Shown: positions 1 to 7,982, counted from the first letter of the stretch. The stretch is 32,005 nt of DNA from Bacteroidales bacterium (GCA_017619655.1 JAFZRV010000017.1:1-32005), one strand, 5' to 3'. A program made the numbers and translations. Notes: generated from the letters alone by a model not told the origin.

Positions 1-510
1 ATCCGTATAAAGCTTCCGGTCATTCATCAACTGCTTATACTTTTGGTTTATAGGCTCGGTTACGGGTATAAGGCTCTTTCCAATCTCTTCAAACTCGATA
101 AAAGTCGTATTTTCCGGTGATGTCGACTGCAGGACGATAGGGCCAAACATGTCTTCCGGGCAGGCAATGCTGACACCTGTCTGCGAAGGAACAAACGGTC
201 TGACCTTAGCCATCCCTGAACCGGGTACAGTGAAAATGAATTCATATACCAGTGTCGTATCCAATAGCGCCATGCCTGAAAAATGTCCTTTTTTGATGCG
301 GAAAGATGCGACTGGTTTTTCGTGCACCCAGTCCTGATCAGGCCGGAAAACATGTACTTCATTATAATCCTTGCTTTCTACCGTCCCGCAGACCGGGCAT
401 TCAGCCATACACGCATCGCGCGTAACGGGAAGCTGGTCAGATTCCTGACCCTGCTTCGAGCAACCAACCAGACAAAGGGCTGTGAATAGAAATAGAAAGA
501 AACGTTTCAT
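1..510 (-). CDS. Partial lipoprotein, probable DUF4369-type N-terminus of a thioredoxin-like protein
   Basis: The frame is open from an ATG at 510 to the left edge, so 170 residues are visible and the C-terminus is missing. It starts with MKRFFLFLFTALCLVGC, a lipoprotein signal peptide with the lipid-anchored Cys at about residue 17. The following part carries a VASFRIKKGHFSG segment and later a GP(I/V)V...SPEN...FIEFE segment. These resemble the DUF4369 domain that precedes AhpC/TSA (thioredoxin-fold) domains in many Bacteroidota lipoproteins. The CxxC thioredoxin site would lie beyond the window and cannot be checked. A cysteine pair, CPVC, near residue 39 is not at the position expected for that site. 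It has its own strong promoter. Its GC content is clearly lower than that of its neighbours. The reading frame is certain; the family is an inference from pattern. Confidence 0.7.
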   Translation of the reverse strand, partial: MKRFFLFLFTALCLVGCSKQGQESDQLPVTRDACMAECPVCGTVESKDYNEVHVFRPDQDWVHEKPVASFRIKKGHFSGMALLDTTLVYEFIFTVPGSGMAKVRPFVPSQTGVSIACPEDMFGPIVLQSTSPENTTFIEFEEIGKSLIPVTEPINQKYKQLMNDRKLYTD

Positions 511-525
511 CACTCAATTTTCTGA

Positions 526-558
526 CAAATGTACCTAATACCATCGTTTCTAATCAAA
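526..558 (-). promoter_or_regulatory. Bacteroidota-type promoter for the 1-510 lipoprotein gene
   Basis: On the minus strand TTTG (555-558) is followed after 21 bases by TACATTTG (526-533), a full match to the TAnnTTTG -7 element. The expected start of transcription is about 16-20 bases before the ATG at 510. The -33 element overlaps the stop codon of the upstream gene. Confidence 0.7.
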
Positions 559-910
559 CCAGAAACGAATGAAGCCGGAAGGAGAAATACCCCTTCCCGT
601 CCAGGTATGCCAGGGCATCGCTGAGAAGGGCCTGTTTCTTGTTTTCGTCCAGATCTGAATGGAAGATGATGTCAATCATCGTTTCCAGGCCGTAGTCACT
701 CAATTTCAACACTTCCACAAGATACCAGACAGGGTTCTCCTGCTGCAGGACTGCATCAAGGTCAAACGGAAGGTTTTCCTTGTCGAACTCTTCCTTTACA
801 GCCTTCAAGGAATAATCCGGCGGATTGTCATTCAGCAGCCCCAGCCTCCGGGCGATGTGCTGCAGCATCTCGCCGATCCGGTCAATCTCTCTGAGAATAT
901 AATCTTCCAT
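554..910 (-). CDS. Small hypothetical protein, mostly helical
   Basis: A 118-residue protein starting MEDYILREIDRIGEML. I do not recognise the family with confidence; the N-terminus is faintly like small DUF6483-type proteins. It has no signal peptide and no membrane segment, and is predicted mainly alpha-helical with many acidic residues, so it should be cytoplasmic. An in-frame TTG at 925 would add five residues (MYLIA). The ATG at 908-910 is preferred because the ordinary start gives a natural amphipathic N-terminal helix. It lies 30 bases downstream of the sialidase-like gene on the same strand and may be co-transcribed with it. The downstream lipoprotein gene has its own promoter, so the transcription unit probably ends here. 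Confidence 0.65.
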   Translation of the reverse strand: MEDYILREIDRIGEMLQHIARRLGLLNDNPPDYSLKAVKEEFDKENLPFDLDAVLQQENPVWYLVEVLKLSDYGLETMIDIIFHSDLDENKKQALLSDALAYLDGKGYFSFRLHSFLV

Positions 911-940
911 AGCTATGAGATACAATTAACAATGAGGCCG

Positions 941-2044
941 TCAACCATGCACGTGCGGCTTCACCCGGACGTACTTGATCCGTTGTCGGTTCCAGGTATA
1001 GACAATGTGGAGTTCCCCGCCGGATTCAACGATGGAAGGATAGGAGAACTCCCCTTCTCCCTCTTCGAGGGTCAGTGCGTCGTGCCAGTGCAAGCCGTCC
1101 GCTGAGAAAGCCAGCACCAGCGGCGTCCTGGGGCCGAACTCTTTTCCCCGCTCCTTTCCGGCCGGGTTGTATACCATGGCGAACAGGCCGTTCGAGAGGG
1201 TCTCACAGTCGATGCCCGAATTGTTGTTGGGAATATCCGTCAGCTGTTCAGGCTCCCAGGAAACACCGCCATCATGACTGTATGTCGTTGAAAGGTAGCC
1301 GTTCTTGGTACGGCAGAGTGCCTGCAGCGTCCCGTCACGGTGCTTCAGGATCGCGGGTTGGATGGAAACGATCGTATCGGCCGACGGAACGCGGACATAG
1401 GTCCAATGCTTTCCCCCATCCTCCGAAATCTCAAAATGAATCTGCCAGCGGACGCTTTCGTCGCTCGACGGCGCGACGATGCGACGGCCCACCTGGACCG
1501 GCTTGTTCTTGACAGCGCCCAAATAAGCAAAGTCGACCGAACCGTCCTGATAACGGCCCAACGTCTCCGCCTCGCCCCAGGAACGTCCCCCATCATGGCT
1601 TCGCATCAGGTGCCCGACCCAGTCCTTGATATAGATACCCGTCTTGTAAAACAGCAGGAGTTCTCCTTGGCGGCCGGGCTGCTGATAGAGCACGGGATTC
1701 CAGCAGGGATGCGGAACGCTGTCGCCGACAGCACCTGTCGCGACTGCGACCGGCGACGACCAACCCGCCGATCCCTTATCCTTGCGGCATATCCAGATAC
1801 GGACATCGCTGCAGCCTTCCCAGGAACCGCCGAAAAAAGCAGCGGCCAAGTCTCCTCCGGGCAGGGCTGCAAGGGTTGCGGCATGACAGGACGGGAACGA
1901 GGCCGTATCGTAAAGAAATTCGCTGCAGACCAGCTCGCAGGAAATGTCTTCTGGGGATGGCGCATGGGGAAGGCACGCCGAAACCATCGACAGTGCCAAC
2001 GCCAGCACCGGCAACGCAAAGATCAGAGAAGGGCGCGTTTTCAA
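941..2044 (-). CDS. Sialidase-fold (BNR repeat) exported lipoprotein
   Basis: A 367-residue protein with a lipoprotein signal peptide ending SMVSAC, so it is exported and lipid-anchored. Three canonical Asp-boxes (SxDxGxxW) are visible: SHDGGRSW, SEDGGKHW and SHDGGVSW. A degenerate fourth is SADGLHW. This fits a six-bladed beta-propeller of the BNR_2 (sialidase-like) family. The N-terminal FRIP arginine motif of true sialidases is not present; the equivalent stretch reads FPSCHAATL. It may therefore be a glycosidase or lyase acting on something other than sialic acid. The start is TTG at 2042-2044, overlapping the TGA stop of the upstream kinase-like gene (TTGA). No upstream in-frame ATG exists, and the signal peptide needs this start. 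Translational coupling to the upstream gene is likely. Confidence 0.8.
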   Translation of the reverse strand: MKTRPSLIFALPVLALALSMVSACLPHAPSPEDISCELVCSEFLYDTASFPSCHAATLAALPGGDLAAAFFGGSWEGCSDVRIWICRKDKGSAGWSSPVAVATGAVGDSVPHPCWNPVLYQQPGRQGELLLFYKTGIYIKDWVGHLMRSHDGGRSWGEAETLGRYQDGSVDFAYLGAVKNKPVQVGRRIVAPSSDESVRWQIHFEISEDGGKHWTYVRVPSADTIVSIQPAILKHRDGTLQALCRTKNGYLSTTYSHDGGVSWEPEQLTDIPNNNSGIDCETLSNGLFAMVYNPAGKERGKEFGPRTPLVLAFSADGLHWHDALTLEEGEGEFSYPSIVESGGELHIVYTWNRQRIKYVRVKPHVHG

Positions 2045-2679
2045 TGAATATACGCCAGGATGAGATCGACGGCTTCGTCTTCGCTCACGTGGTCCATGTT
2101 GATGACGAGGTCGTAGTTGCGGGCGTCGTAACGGCTCGTGCCGGTATAGCGCTGGATATAGTTCTCGCGGGACTGGTCGATGCTGTCGATGATCGCTGCG
2201 GCCTGCTCCTCGTTCAGGTTCTGCTTGCGCATGACACGGGCGATCCGGTTTTCACGGGAAGCCGTGATGAAGACGCTGATCTTCCCGGGGCAGTCCTTGA
2301 GCACGAAAAAGCCCGAGCGGCCCGCAATGACGCAAGGCCCCTCCGCGGCGATGGCCTTCAGGATCTCCGACTCTGACTTGAAAACGTCGTCGGTGGTGAC
2401 ACCGGAACGGAATTCCCGGACGAAGCGGCTTTCGTCGTTGACGAGCATATTCTGCTTGGGCATCGGCGCGACCTTTCTGACGAAATCGGAAAACCAGTTC
2501 TTCTTCTCTCCCTTGAGTTCTTCGATGGTGCTGGCCGTGAGGTTGAACTGTTCCCGAAGGGCATTGATCAGGTCCTTGTCGCTATAGCGGACATCCAGTT
2601 TCTCAGCCAGCTTCCGGCCGACGGTACGGCCGCCGGAGCCCACTTCCCGGCTGATGGTGACAACCAAATCTTGATTCAT
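2041..2679 (-). CDS. Cytidylate kinase-like family protein
   Basis: A 212-residue cytoplasmic protein of the Cytidylate_kin2 type. The N-terminus VVTISREVGSGGRTVGRKL is the family's phosphate-binding loop region, followed by DVRYSDKDLI. Further on come GPCVIAGRSGFFVL and the arginine-rich ENRIARVMRKQN lid segment, then SRYDARNYDLVIN. All of these are expected for a P-loop nucleoside monophosphate kinase. These proteins are common in Bacteroidota and Firmicutes alongside the true cytidylate kinase Cmk, and their substrate is mostly unproven. The ATG at 2679 lies about 30 bases behind a good promoter. It is the first gene of a short transcription unit with the sialidase-like lipoprotein, which overlaps its stop codon. 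Confidence 0.85.
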   Translation of the reverse strand: MNQDLVVTISREVGSGGRTVGRKLAEKLDVRYSDKDLINALREQFNLTASTIEELKGEKKNWFSDFVRKVAPMPKQNMLVNDESRFVREFRSGVTTDDVFKSESEILKAIAAEGPCVIAGRSGFFVLKDCPGKISVFITASRENRIARVMRKQNLNEEQAAAIIDSIDQSRENYIQRYTGTSRYDARNYDLVINMDHVSEDEAVDLILAYIH

Positions 2680-2710
2680 ACTCGCAGTATTAAGGGTTCA
2701 ACTTTGTCTT

Positions 2711-2742
2711 CAAATTTACGAATTATTTGCGAATTCCCGCAA
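2711..2742 (-). promoter_or_regulatory. Promoter for the cytidylate kinase-like/sialidase-like unit
   Basis: TAAATTTG on the minus strand at 2711-2718 matches TAnnTTTG exactly. TTGC lies 20 bases upstream (2739-2742) in the -33 position. The element overlaps the last codons of the GNAT gene, so the two units are separated by a promoter without a true intergenic gap. Confidence 0.6.
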
Positions 2743-3198
2743 GGCAGGTTCGGTCAGCCGCTGCACCGTCCACTCGTCCATGGGAATGGCGCCGATGGAG
2801 CGGTAGACCGCCAGCGCCGGCTTGTTCCAGTCCAGGCAAATCCATTCCATGCGGCCGCAGTTGCGCTCCACGGCCAGTCTTGCCAGGTATTTCAGCAATG
2901 CCTTGCCATAGCCGAGACCGCGCTTTTCCGGCAGGACGAACAGGTCTTCCAGATACAGTCCCTTCCGCCCGACAAAAGTGGAAAAGTTATGGAAAAACAG
3001 GGCGAAGCCTACGACGGCACCGTCCTCCTCGGCGAACACCACCTCGGCGGAATGCTCCACGAACAGGGAGTGATGGATCGTGGCCTCGTCGGCGACGACC
3101 TGGTCGGCGCATTTCTCATACGCGGCGATCTTCTTGATGTATTCCAGGACGAGCCCGGCCTCGTCGGGCCTCGCGGGACGGATATGGAAGGTTTTCAT
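2716..3198 (-). CDS. GNAT acetyltransferase, diamine/thialysine (SSAT-like) type
   Basis: A 160-residue cytoplasmic acetyl-CoA-dependent N-acetyltransferase. The acetyl-CoA pyrophosphate-binding motif R/QxxGxG is at residues 93-98 (RGLGYG), just after the conserved LYLEDLFVLPE strand. The LDWN...AVYRSIGA segment (about 122-137) carries the tyrosine usually proposed as general acid. The combination of YLEDLFV, CGRMEW and LDWN is typical of spermidine/spermine or thialysine acetyltransferases, so a small amine substrate is likely but not proven. It starts 9 bases after the stop of the DUF389 gene and is probably co-transcribed with it. Confidence 0.88.
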   Translation of the reverse strand: MKTFHIRPARPDEAGLVLEYIKKIAAYEKCADQVVADEATIHHSLFVEHSAEVVFAEEDGAVVGFALFFHNFSTFVGRKGLYLEDLFVLPEKRGLGYGKALLKYLARLAVERNCGRMEWICLDWNKPALAVYRSIGAIPMDEWTVQRLTEPALREFANNS

Positions 3199-3207
3199 GG
3201 TGCAGGG

Positions 3208-4347
3208 TCAGTGAGCGGAGGCAGTCGAGTCGGCAGCGGCTTTCGCCTGCTCGGCGGCCTTGTACTTCGCGAGCTCGATCTGCAGTTCCGTAATGGTCTG
3301 GGTGAGTTCCTGTATCTTTTTCAGGTAGTGGTCGTTCAGGTCGCGGATGACCTCGTTCTTGTTGATGCTCTGGACGGCGGCTTCCTCGTGGAAGATGATC
3401 TGGTCGCTGTGCAGGCCATAGCTCTGGGCCGTCTTGAGCAGGAGCTGTTTGGTCGTGAAATCGAGCGCCTCTCCGGCCAGATAGATGTCGAGCGTCTGGT
3501 TCTTGCCGCTCAGGTTCACCTGATGGTCGAAGATATAACTGGTGCCGATGGTCTTGTTTTCCTGGACGAAGCGTTCGGCGCTCGTCTCGAAGTTGTTGTC
3601 GCGGATGGTGCCGACGGCCGAGACGATACTCGGAACCAGCATCACCAGCAGGACGGCGGCCACGACACGCCGGCTGCGGTTGAGCTGGGGCGCGGTAACC
3701 TTCGCGCCCTCGAATCCCAGGGACTTGGCCATGAAGAAGGTGGCCAGCGCGATGAAGAAGCTGTTGATCAGGAAAAGATAGGCAGCGCCGAGGATATAGG
3801 TCAGGCTGAGACGGGCGATGCCGTAGCCCAGCGTGCAGAGGGGCGGCATCAGCGCCGTGGCGATGGCGACGCCGGAGAGCACGGTCCCCCGCTCCTTCCG
3901 CGCATGTTCCATCATACCGGCTACGCCGCCGAACAGAGCGATCAGCACGTCAAAGATCGTGGGACGGGTACGCGCCAGCAATTCCGTGGGATTGTTCAGC
4001 CGCAAGGGCGACACGAGGAAGTAGAGGCTGGCCACGATGATGCTGATGCCCACCATGACGATAAAGTTCTTGAAAGCGCTCTTCATCAGCTCCGTATCGT
4101 TGGTGCCCATGCCCAAGCCGAAGCCGATGATCGGCCCCATGACAGGCGAAATGAGCATCGCGCCGATGATGACGGGAATCGAATTGACGTTCAAGCCCAC
4201 GCAGGCAATGATAATGGCGCAGGCCAGGATGATGACGTTCGGTCCCCGGAAATTGATATTCTTCCGGATGCCGGCGGCCGCCGCTTCCCGGTCGATTTCA
4301 CCTTCCAGATAGATGATGTTGCGCAAATACTGCTGAAATTTATTCAT
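3208..4347 (-). CDS. DUF389 family membrane protein
   Basis: A 379-residue inner-membrane protein. Residues about 36-215 form a series of hydrophobic segments containing the family signature GAMLISPVMGPIIG and the conserved GVAIATALMPPLCTLGYG. This identifies the DUF389 (uncharacterised hydrophobic domain) family. A short cytoplasmic N-terminus precedes the membrane part. After the last hydrophobic segment (about 230-245) there is a soluble C-terminal domain that ends in a probable coiled coil (LKKIQELTQTITELQIEL) and an Ala-rich tail. The function of the family is unknown; a transport or gating role has been suggested. It has its own promoter at 4355-4386 and leads a two-gene unit with the GNAT protein. 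Confidence 0.9.
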   Translation of the reverse strand: MNKFQQYLRNIIYLEGEIDREAAAAGIRKNINFRGPNVIILACAIIIACVGLNVNSIPVIIGAMLISPVMGPIIGFGLGMGTNDTELMKSAFKNFIVMVGISIIVASLYFLVSPLRLNNPTELLARTRPTIFDVLIALFGGVAGMMEHARKERGTVLSGVAIATALMPPLCTLGYGIARLSLTYILGAAYLFLINSFFIALATFFMAKSLGFEGAKVTAPQLNRSRRVVAAVLLVMLVPSIVSAVGTIRDNNFETSAERFVQENKTIGTSYIFDHQVNLSGKNQTLDIYLAGEALDFTTKQLLLKTAQSYGLHSDQIIFHEEAAVQSINKNEVIRDLNDHYLKKIQELTQTITELQIELAKYKAAEQAKAAADSTASAH

Positions 4348-4354
4348 AGTGTCT

Positions 4355-4386
4355 GCAAGTTACGAAATTTTGGGGCTTCCGCCAAA
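4355..4386 (-). promoter_or_regulatory. Promoter for the DUF389-GNAT unit
   Basis: On the minus strand TTTG (4383-4386) is followed after exactly 20 bases by TAACTTGC (4355-4362), a near match to TAnnTTTG. The transcript leader would be very short, as usual in this phylum. Confidence 0.5.
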
Positions 4387-4394
4387 TGCCCGCA

Positions 4395-5462
4395 TCAAAT
4401 CACATGCCGATAGTGGCAGTGGATGACCTGGCCGCCGTCGCCGTGCCAGTTGTGCATGCCGTTGCCCTGGCAGTCGCGCCAGACCGGGCAGTCGGCACAG
4501 ATTCCCTTGCGGGTCCAGCGGCGGTCGCGGAAAGGCTCGAAGCGGTGCTGCCAGACCTCCCACAAGCTGTCCTGGTAGATATTTCCCTGGGAAAAGAGGT
4601 CCCGGTCGATGTTGGGGCAGCCGCAGATGCGGCCGTCGATCAGGACAGAGGCGATGGTGATGCCGGCCCGGCAGAAGAAAGGATTCCGCCGCACTTTCCG
4701 CTCATACGGCCCCAGGTAGCCCTCGCAGCTGAAGGTCACGTTCATGCGGCCGTCTTTCGCCGCCGCCGCGGCTTCACGCCGCGTCTGGATAAAATCCATC
4801 AAACGGACGAATTCCGCATCGGTCAGCTGCATGTCGGGGTCGTCCTTGGCCCGGCCGATGGGAATGATGGTGAAGATGCGCCACTGCTTCACGCCCAAGC
4901 CCTGCAGCTTGTCGTGCAGCGCGTCGAGTTCGCCGATGTTGCGGCGGTTGATGCAGCTCACCACGTCGAAATTGAGCCGGGGCTCTTTCGCCGCGATGGC
5001 AATGGCCCGCTCGGCCCGCTCGAAACTGCCGTTGCGGCCGCGCATCCAGTCGTGCCGCTCCCCCAGCCCGTCCAGGCTGATGGTCAGCGCGCCAAGCCCG
5101 GCTCCCATCAGTTTCCGGTGCATCGCTTCGTCGTAGAACCAGCCGTTGGAGACCATGCTCCAGCCGACGCCACGCTGACGGATGGCCCGCCCCACCTCCG
5201 CGATGTCGGGCCGCAGCAGCGGCTCGCCGCCCGTCAGCACGACGGTAAACTCGGGGGGACGTTCCTTCGAAGGGATGGTGTCGAGCGCCCGCAGGAAGTC
5301 AGCCAGGGGCATGTCGATGTCCTGGCTGACAGTCATGCAGTCGCTGCCGCAGTGGCGGCAGTGCAGGTTGCAGCGCGTGGTGCACTCCCAGAACAGGTAG
5401 TTCAGTTCGTGGACCTTCGTCTCATTGGCCCGGAAAAGCCGGAAGAGCGGCTGTCGAAGCAT
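4395..5462 (-). CDS. Radical SAM/SPASM enzyme of the rSAM/lipoprotein system
   Basis: A 355-residue cytoplasmic iron-sulfur enzyme. The radical SAM cluster motif CxxxCxxC is at C31, C35 and C38 (CNLHCRHC), with extra cysteines at 27 and 42. The SAM-binding motif TGGEPLLR follows near residue 77. The C-terminal part has a SPASM-type set of cysteines (FFCRAG, GRICGCPN, ICADC, RDCQGN, HCHY) for auxiliary clusters. Sequence and context match the family always found beside a small putative lipoprotein (TIGR04133 with TIGR04134, from memory). The reaction is unknown; modification of the partner lipoprotein or another peptide is a reasonable guess. The ATG directly follows the TAA of the lipoprotein gene with no gap. 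Confidence 0.88.
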   Translation of the reverse strand: MLRQPLFRLFRANETKVHELNYLFWECTTRCNLHCRHCGSDCMTVSQDIDMPLADFLRALDTIPSKERPPEFTVVLTGGEPLLRPDIAEVGRAIRQRGVGWSMVSNGWFYDEAMHRKLMGAGLGALTISLDGLGERHDWMRGRNGSFERAERAIAIAAKEPRLNFDVVSCINRRNIGELDALHDKLQGLGVKQWRIFTIIPIGRAKDDPDMQLTDAEFVRLMDFIQTRREAAAAAKDGRMNVTFSCEGYLGPYERKVRRNPFFCRAGITIASVLIDGRICGCPNIDRDLFSQGNIYQDSLWEVWQHRFEPFRDRRWTRKGICADCPVWRDCQGNGMHNWHGDGGQVIHCHYRHVI

Positions 5463-5834
5463 TTACTCGGCCTTGACCAGTTGGATTTCGACGGTACGGT
5501 ACTTGGTGTCGACAATGACGGTATCCTTGACCTGGTAGTCCGAATCCAGCATCTCGAAGCGGAACTGGGGATCCTGGCCTTCGGCCGTTCCGAAAAAGAC
5601 GTGCGCCTCGCCATCTTCGTTGGTCCTGCCGCAAGGAATCCAGTCCAGGTTGTCGGCGGCCTGCACGCGGGACGACACGTAGACGTCTTTCAGCGGCTCA
5701 CCTGTATCCGCAGCCACCACCTTGAACTGGAGGGAAGCATCGTGCAGCCATTCAGGCGTGCCGTAGCACGCCTGAAAGATGAAAAGCGCCGTGGTCAGCG
5801 ACAGGCCTTTGAGCAGATTATGAAGCCATTTCAT
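5463..5834 (-). CDS. Radical SAM-associated putative lipoprotein
   Basis: A 123-residue exported protein. A signal peptide ends FIFQAC with the lipid-anchored Cys at residue 23, followed by YGTPEW, a near-invariant start of the mature part in this family as I remember it. The rest looks like one small beta-sandwich: ASLQFKVVAADTGEPLKDVYV resembles a carboxypeptidase-regulatory-like (CarboxypepD_reg) fold. The only other cysteine is in WIPCGRTNEDGEA. It lies between dipeptidyl-peptidase 7 (18-base gap upstream) and the radical SAM gene (no gap downstream). This makes it the likely partner or substrate of the radical SAM enzyme. Its function is unknown. Confidence 0.8.
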   Translation of the reverse strand: MKWLHNLLKGLSLTTALFIFQACYGTPEWLHDASLQFKVVAADTGEPLKDVYVSSRVQAADNLDWIPCGRTNEDGEAHVFFGTAEGQDPQFRFEMLDSDYQVKDTVIVDTKYRTVEIQLVKAE

Positions 5835-5852
5835 GGGAAGACGGGTATTGGG

Positions 5853-7982
5853 CTACTTCACATAAGACAGCTCGTTGATGAGGTTGGTCGCGCCGCCGAA
5901 CTTCTCCACCATCCAGAGGACGTAGCGGATATCGACGCAGATGCAGCGCTGGAGTTCGGGCTCGAACATCACGTCGGAGCTCATGCTTTCCCAGTTGCCG
6001 TCGAACGCGAGGCCGATCAGGTTGCCGTTGGCGTCGAGCACCGGCGAACCGGAGTTGCCGCCCGTGATGTCGTTGTTGGTCAGGAAGCAGGTGTGCAGCG
6101 TGCCGTCGGCATCGGCCCAGCGGCCATAGTCGCCCGCTTCATAGAGTTCCTTCACCTTGGCCGGCACGATGAATTCGGGATTCGTGGGATCCTCTTTCTC
6201 CATGACGCCCTTCAGCGTGGTATAGTGCAGGTACTTCAGACCGTCCTTCGGCGAATACGGCAGCACGTGACCGTAAGTCAGGCGCATGGTCGAGTTGGCG
6301 TCGGGATACATGGCCTGGCCTTTCTGCCACTCCATGAGGGCGGCGGCGAAGTTCTTGCGGGCCTTGTTGTACTTGGCCTCTTCCTCGGAGACGGCACCGG
6401 GACGTCCACCGGGGCCGGGACGCATGGCACTTCCATACAGGGCCATATAGTGCTTCATGAGCGGACCGGTGACGGAGTTCATCAGGCCGGCGACCGGATC
6501 GGCGAGGAGTTCTTCCTCCGAAGCCTGGGAAAGCTTCTCGTAGGAGGTGAACACGCTGTTGTCGAAGAGATTGTTCACGTAGGCGGGGATGTCCATCGTA
6601 GCGAAGTCCTCACCCGGGATTTCGAGATAGTCTTCCGCCTTGGCGTTCTTGCGGTAGAATTCCAGCAGTGCGACGGCTTCCTTGCGGTCCAGTTCCGCCA
6701 CATAATCGCGATAGCGGGACTCGACGCGCGGAACGACGCTCTGCATGGTCACCGAGTTGTCCTGCTGGTGGGCACGGCCATAGGCGTTGACCAGGGCGGA
6801 ATACATGCTCAGCAGTTCGATCTGGCTGGGAGCTTCGGAAAGCAGGGTGACGGCGAGGTTGTCGGCGTCATTCTTGGCGACGTAGGCGGCGATGTCCTCG
6901 ATCGGGGTTCCATAGCGCTCGGCACGGACAGGATCGGCGGCGATCCAGGCTTTCAGCGCGGCTTCCTTCTCTTCCTCACGGCCGATAATGTTCAGGTTCT
7001 TGAACGCGAGTTCCTCACCCTGCCACTTCTTCCAGCCATTGGCGCTGCCGGCGTACTTGTTGGCGTACTTCAGCTGGACGGACGGGTCGGCGCACATGGC
7101 CTCCCACATCAGGTCCTGGCGGACGGTGCGGGCGTCGATGCGGATGCGGTTGGTGGCGATCATCTGCTCGAGCTGCGCGGCGGTCTGATAGCGCTGCGTA
7201 CGGCCCGGGTAGCCCATGATCATGGCGTAGTCGTTCTCCTGCGGGCCCTTGAGCGAGATCTTCAGGCTGTGGGCGGGACGGTACGGCACGTTGTCGACAT
7301 CGTAGTCGGCCGGCATGTTGTTCTTGTCGGCATAGACGCGGAACATCGAGAAGTCGCAGGTGTGGCGGGGCCACATCCAGTTGTCGGTCTCACCGCCGAA
7401 CTTGCCCATGGAGGCCGGCGGAGCGCCCACGAAGCGAACGTCACGGTATGTGCGGTAGATGATCAGGTAGTAGATGTTCTCGTTATAGAAACCGGTCACG
7501 ACGGCACGGCACTGCGGATTCTTCTCCGTAGCGGCGGCGATGATCTCGCGGCGCGTCGTCTCCGGGTCTTCCGCGGCTTCCATCTGGGCCGTCACGTCTT
7601 CCATCGACACGAGGAAGGTGACGCTGAGGCCCGGAACGGGAATCTCTTCGGCACGTTCGTTGGCCCAGTAGCCTTCCATGAGGTAATTGTGCTCGTCGGT
7701 GGACAGGCCCTGGATGCTGCCGTAGCCGCAGTGGTGGTTCGTCACCAGGAGGCCCTGGTTGGAAATCATCTCACCCGTGCAGCCGCCGCCGAACTGGACG
7801 ATGGCGTCTTTGAGCGACGATTTGTTGATGTTGTAGATTTCCTGGGGAGAGAGCTTGCAGCCGGCGGCTTTCAAGTCCTTCTTGTTCATTTGCTGGATGA
7901 GCGGCAGGAGCCACATGCCTTCATCGGCGACGGCACTCAGCGAGAGCGTGAGCGCGGCGAAAAGTATCAGGATTCTTTTCAT
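5853..7982 (-). CDS. dpp7: Dipeptidyl-peptidase 7 (S46 family serine peptidase)
   Basis: A 709-residue periplasmic exopeptidase that removes dipeptides from the N-terminus of peptides. The start at 7982 gives a clean Sec signal peptide (MKRILILFAALTLSLSAVA). The upstream in-frame extension reads through the promoter and is rejected. The catalytic triad is visible: His84 in TNHHCGY, Asp210 in HTCDFSMFR and Ser644 in GGNSGSP. The S1-site residue is Gly662 in LAFDGNW, as in DPP7 (hydrophobic P1 preference), where DPP11 has Arg (acidic P1). One oddity is Cys209 immediately before the catalytic Asp, where I expect Gly. It leads an operon with the lipoprotein and the radical SAM gene. It fits a peptide-fermenting lifestyle. 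Confidence 0.92.
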   Translation of the reverse strand: MKRILILFAALTLSLSAVADEGMWLLPLIQQMNKKDLKAAGCKLSPQEIYNINKSSLKDAIVQFGGGCTGEMISNQGLLVTNHHCGYGSIQGLSTDEHNYLMEGYWANERAEEIPVPGLSVTFLVSMEDVTAQMEAAEDPETTRREIIAAATEKNPQCRAVVTGFYNENIYYLIIYRTYRDVRFVGAPPASMGKFGGETDNWMWPRHTCDFSMFRVYADKNNMPADYDVDNVPYRPAHSLKISLKGPQENDYAMIMGYPGRTQRYQTAAQLEQMIATNRIRIDARTVRQDLMWEAMCADPSVQLKYANKYAGSANGWKKWQGEELAFKNLNIIGREEEKEAALKAWIAADPVRAERYGTPIEDIAAYVAKNDADNLAVTLLSEAPSQIELLSMYSALVNAYGRAHQQDNSVTMQSVVPRVESRYRDYVAELDRKEAVALLEFYRKNAKAEDYLEIPGEDFATMDIPAYVNNLFDNSVFTSYEKLSQASEEELLADPVAGLMNSVTGPLMKHYMALYGSAMRPGPGGRPGAVSEEEAKYNKARKNFAAALMEWQKGQAMYPDANSTMRLTYGHVLPYSPKDGLKYLHYTTLKGVMEKEDPTNPEFIVPAKVKELYEAGDYGRWADADGTLHTCFLTNNDITGGNSGSPVLDANGNLIGLAFDGNWESMSSDVMFEPELQRCICVDIRYVLWMVEKFGGATNLINELSYVK

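Noticed and set aside
2671-4413. A 580-codon plus-strand frame antisense to the GNAT and DUF389 genes
   Set aside because: Same GC-bias shadow; low-complexity translation without motifs, while the minus strand encodes two clear families.
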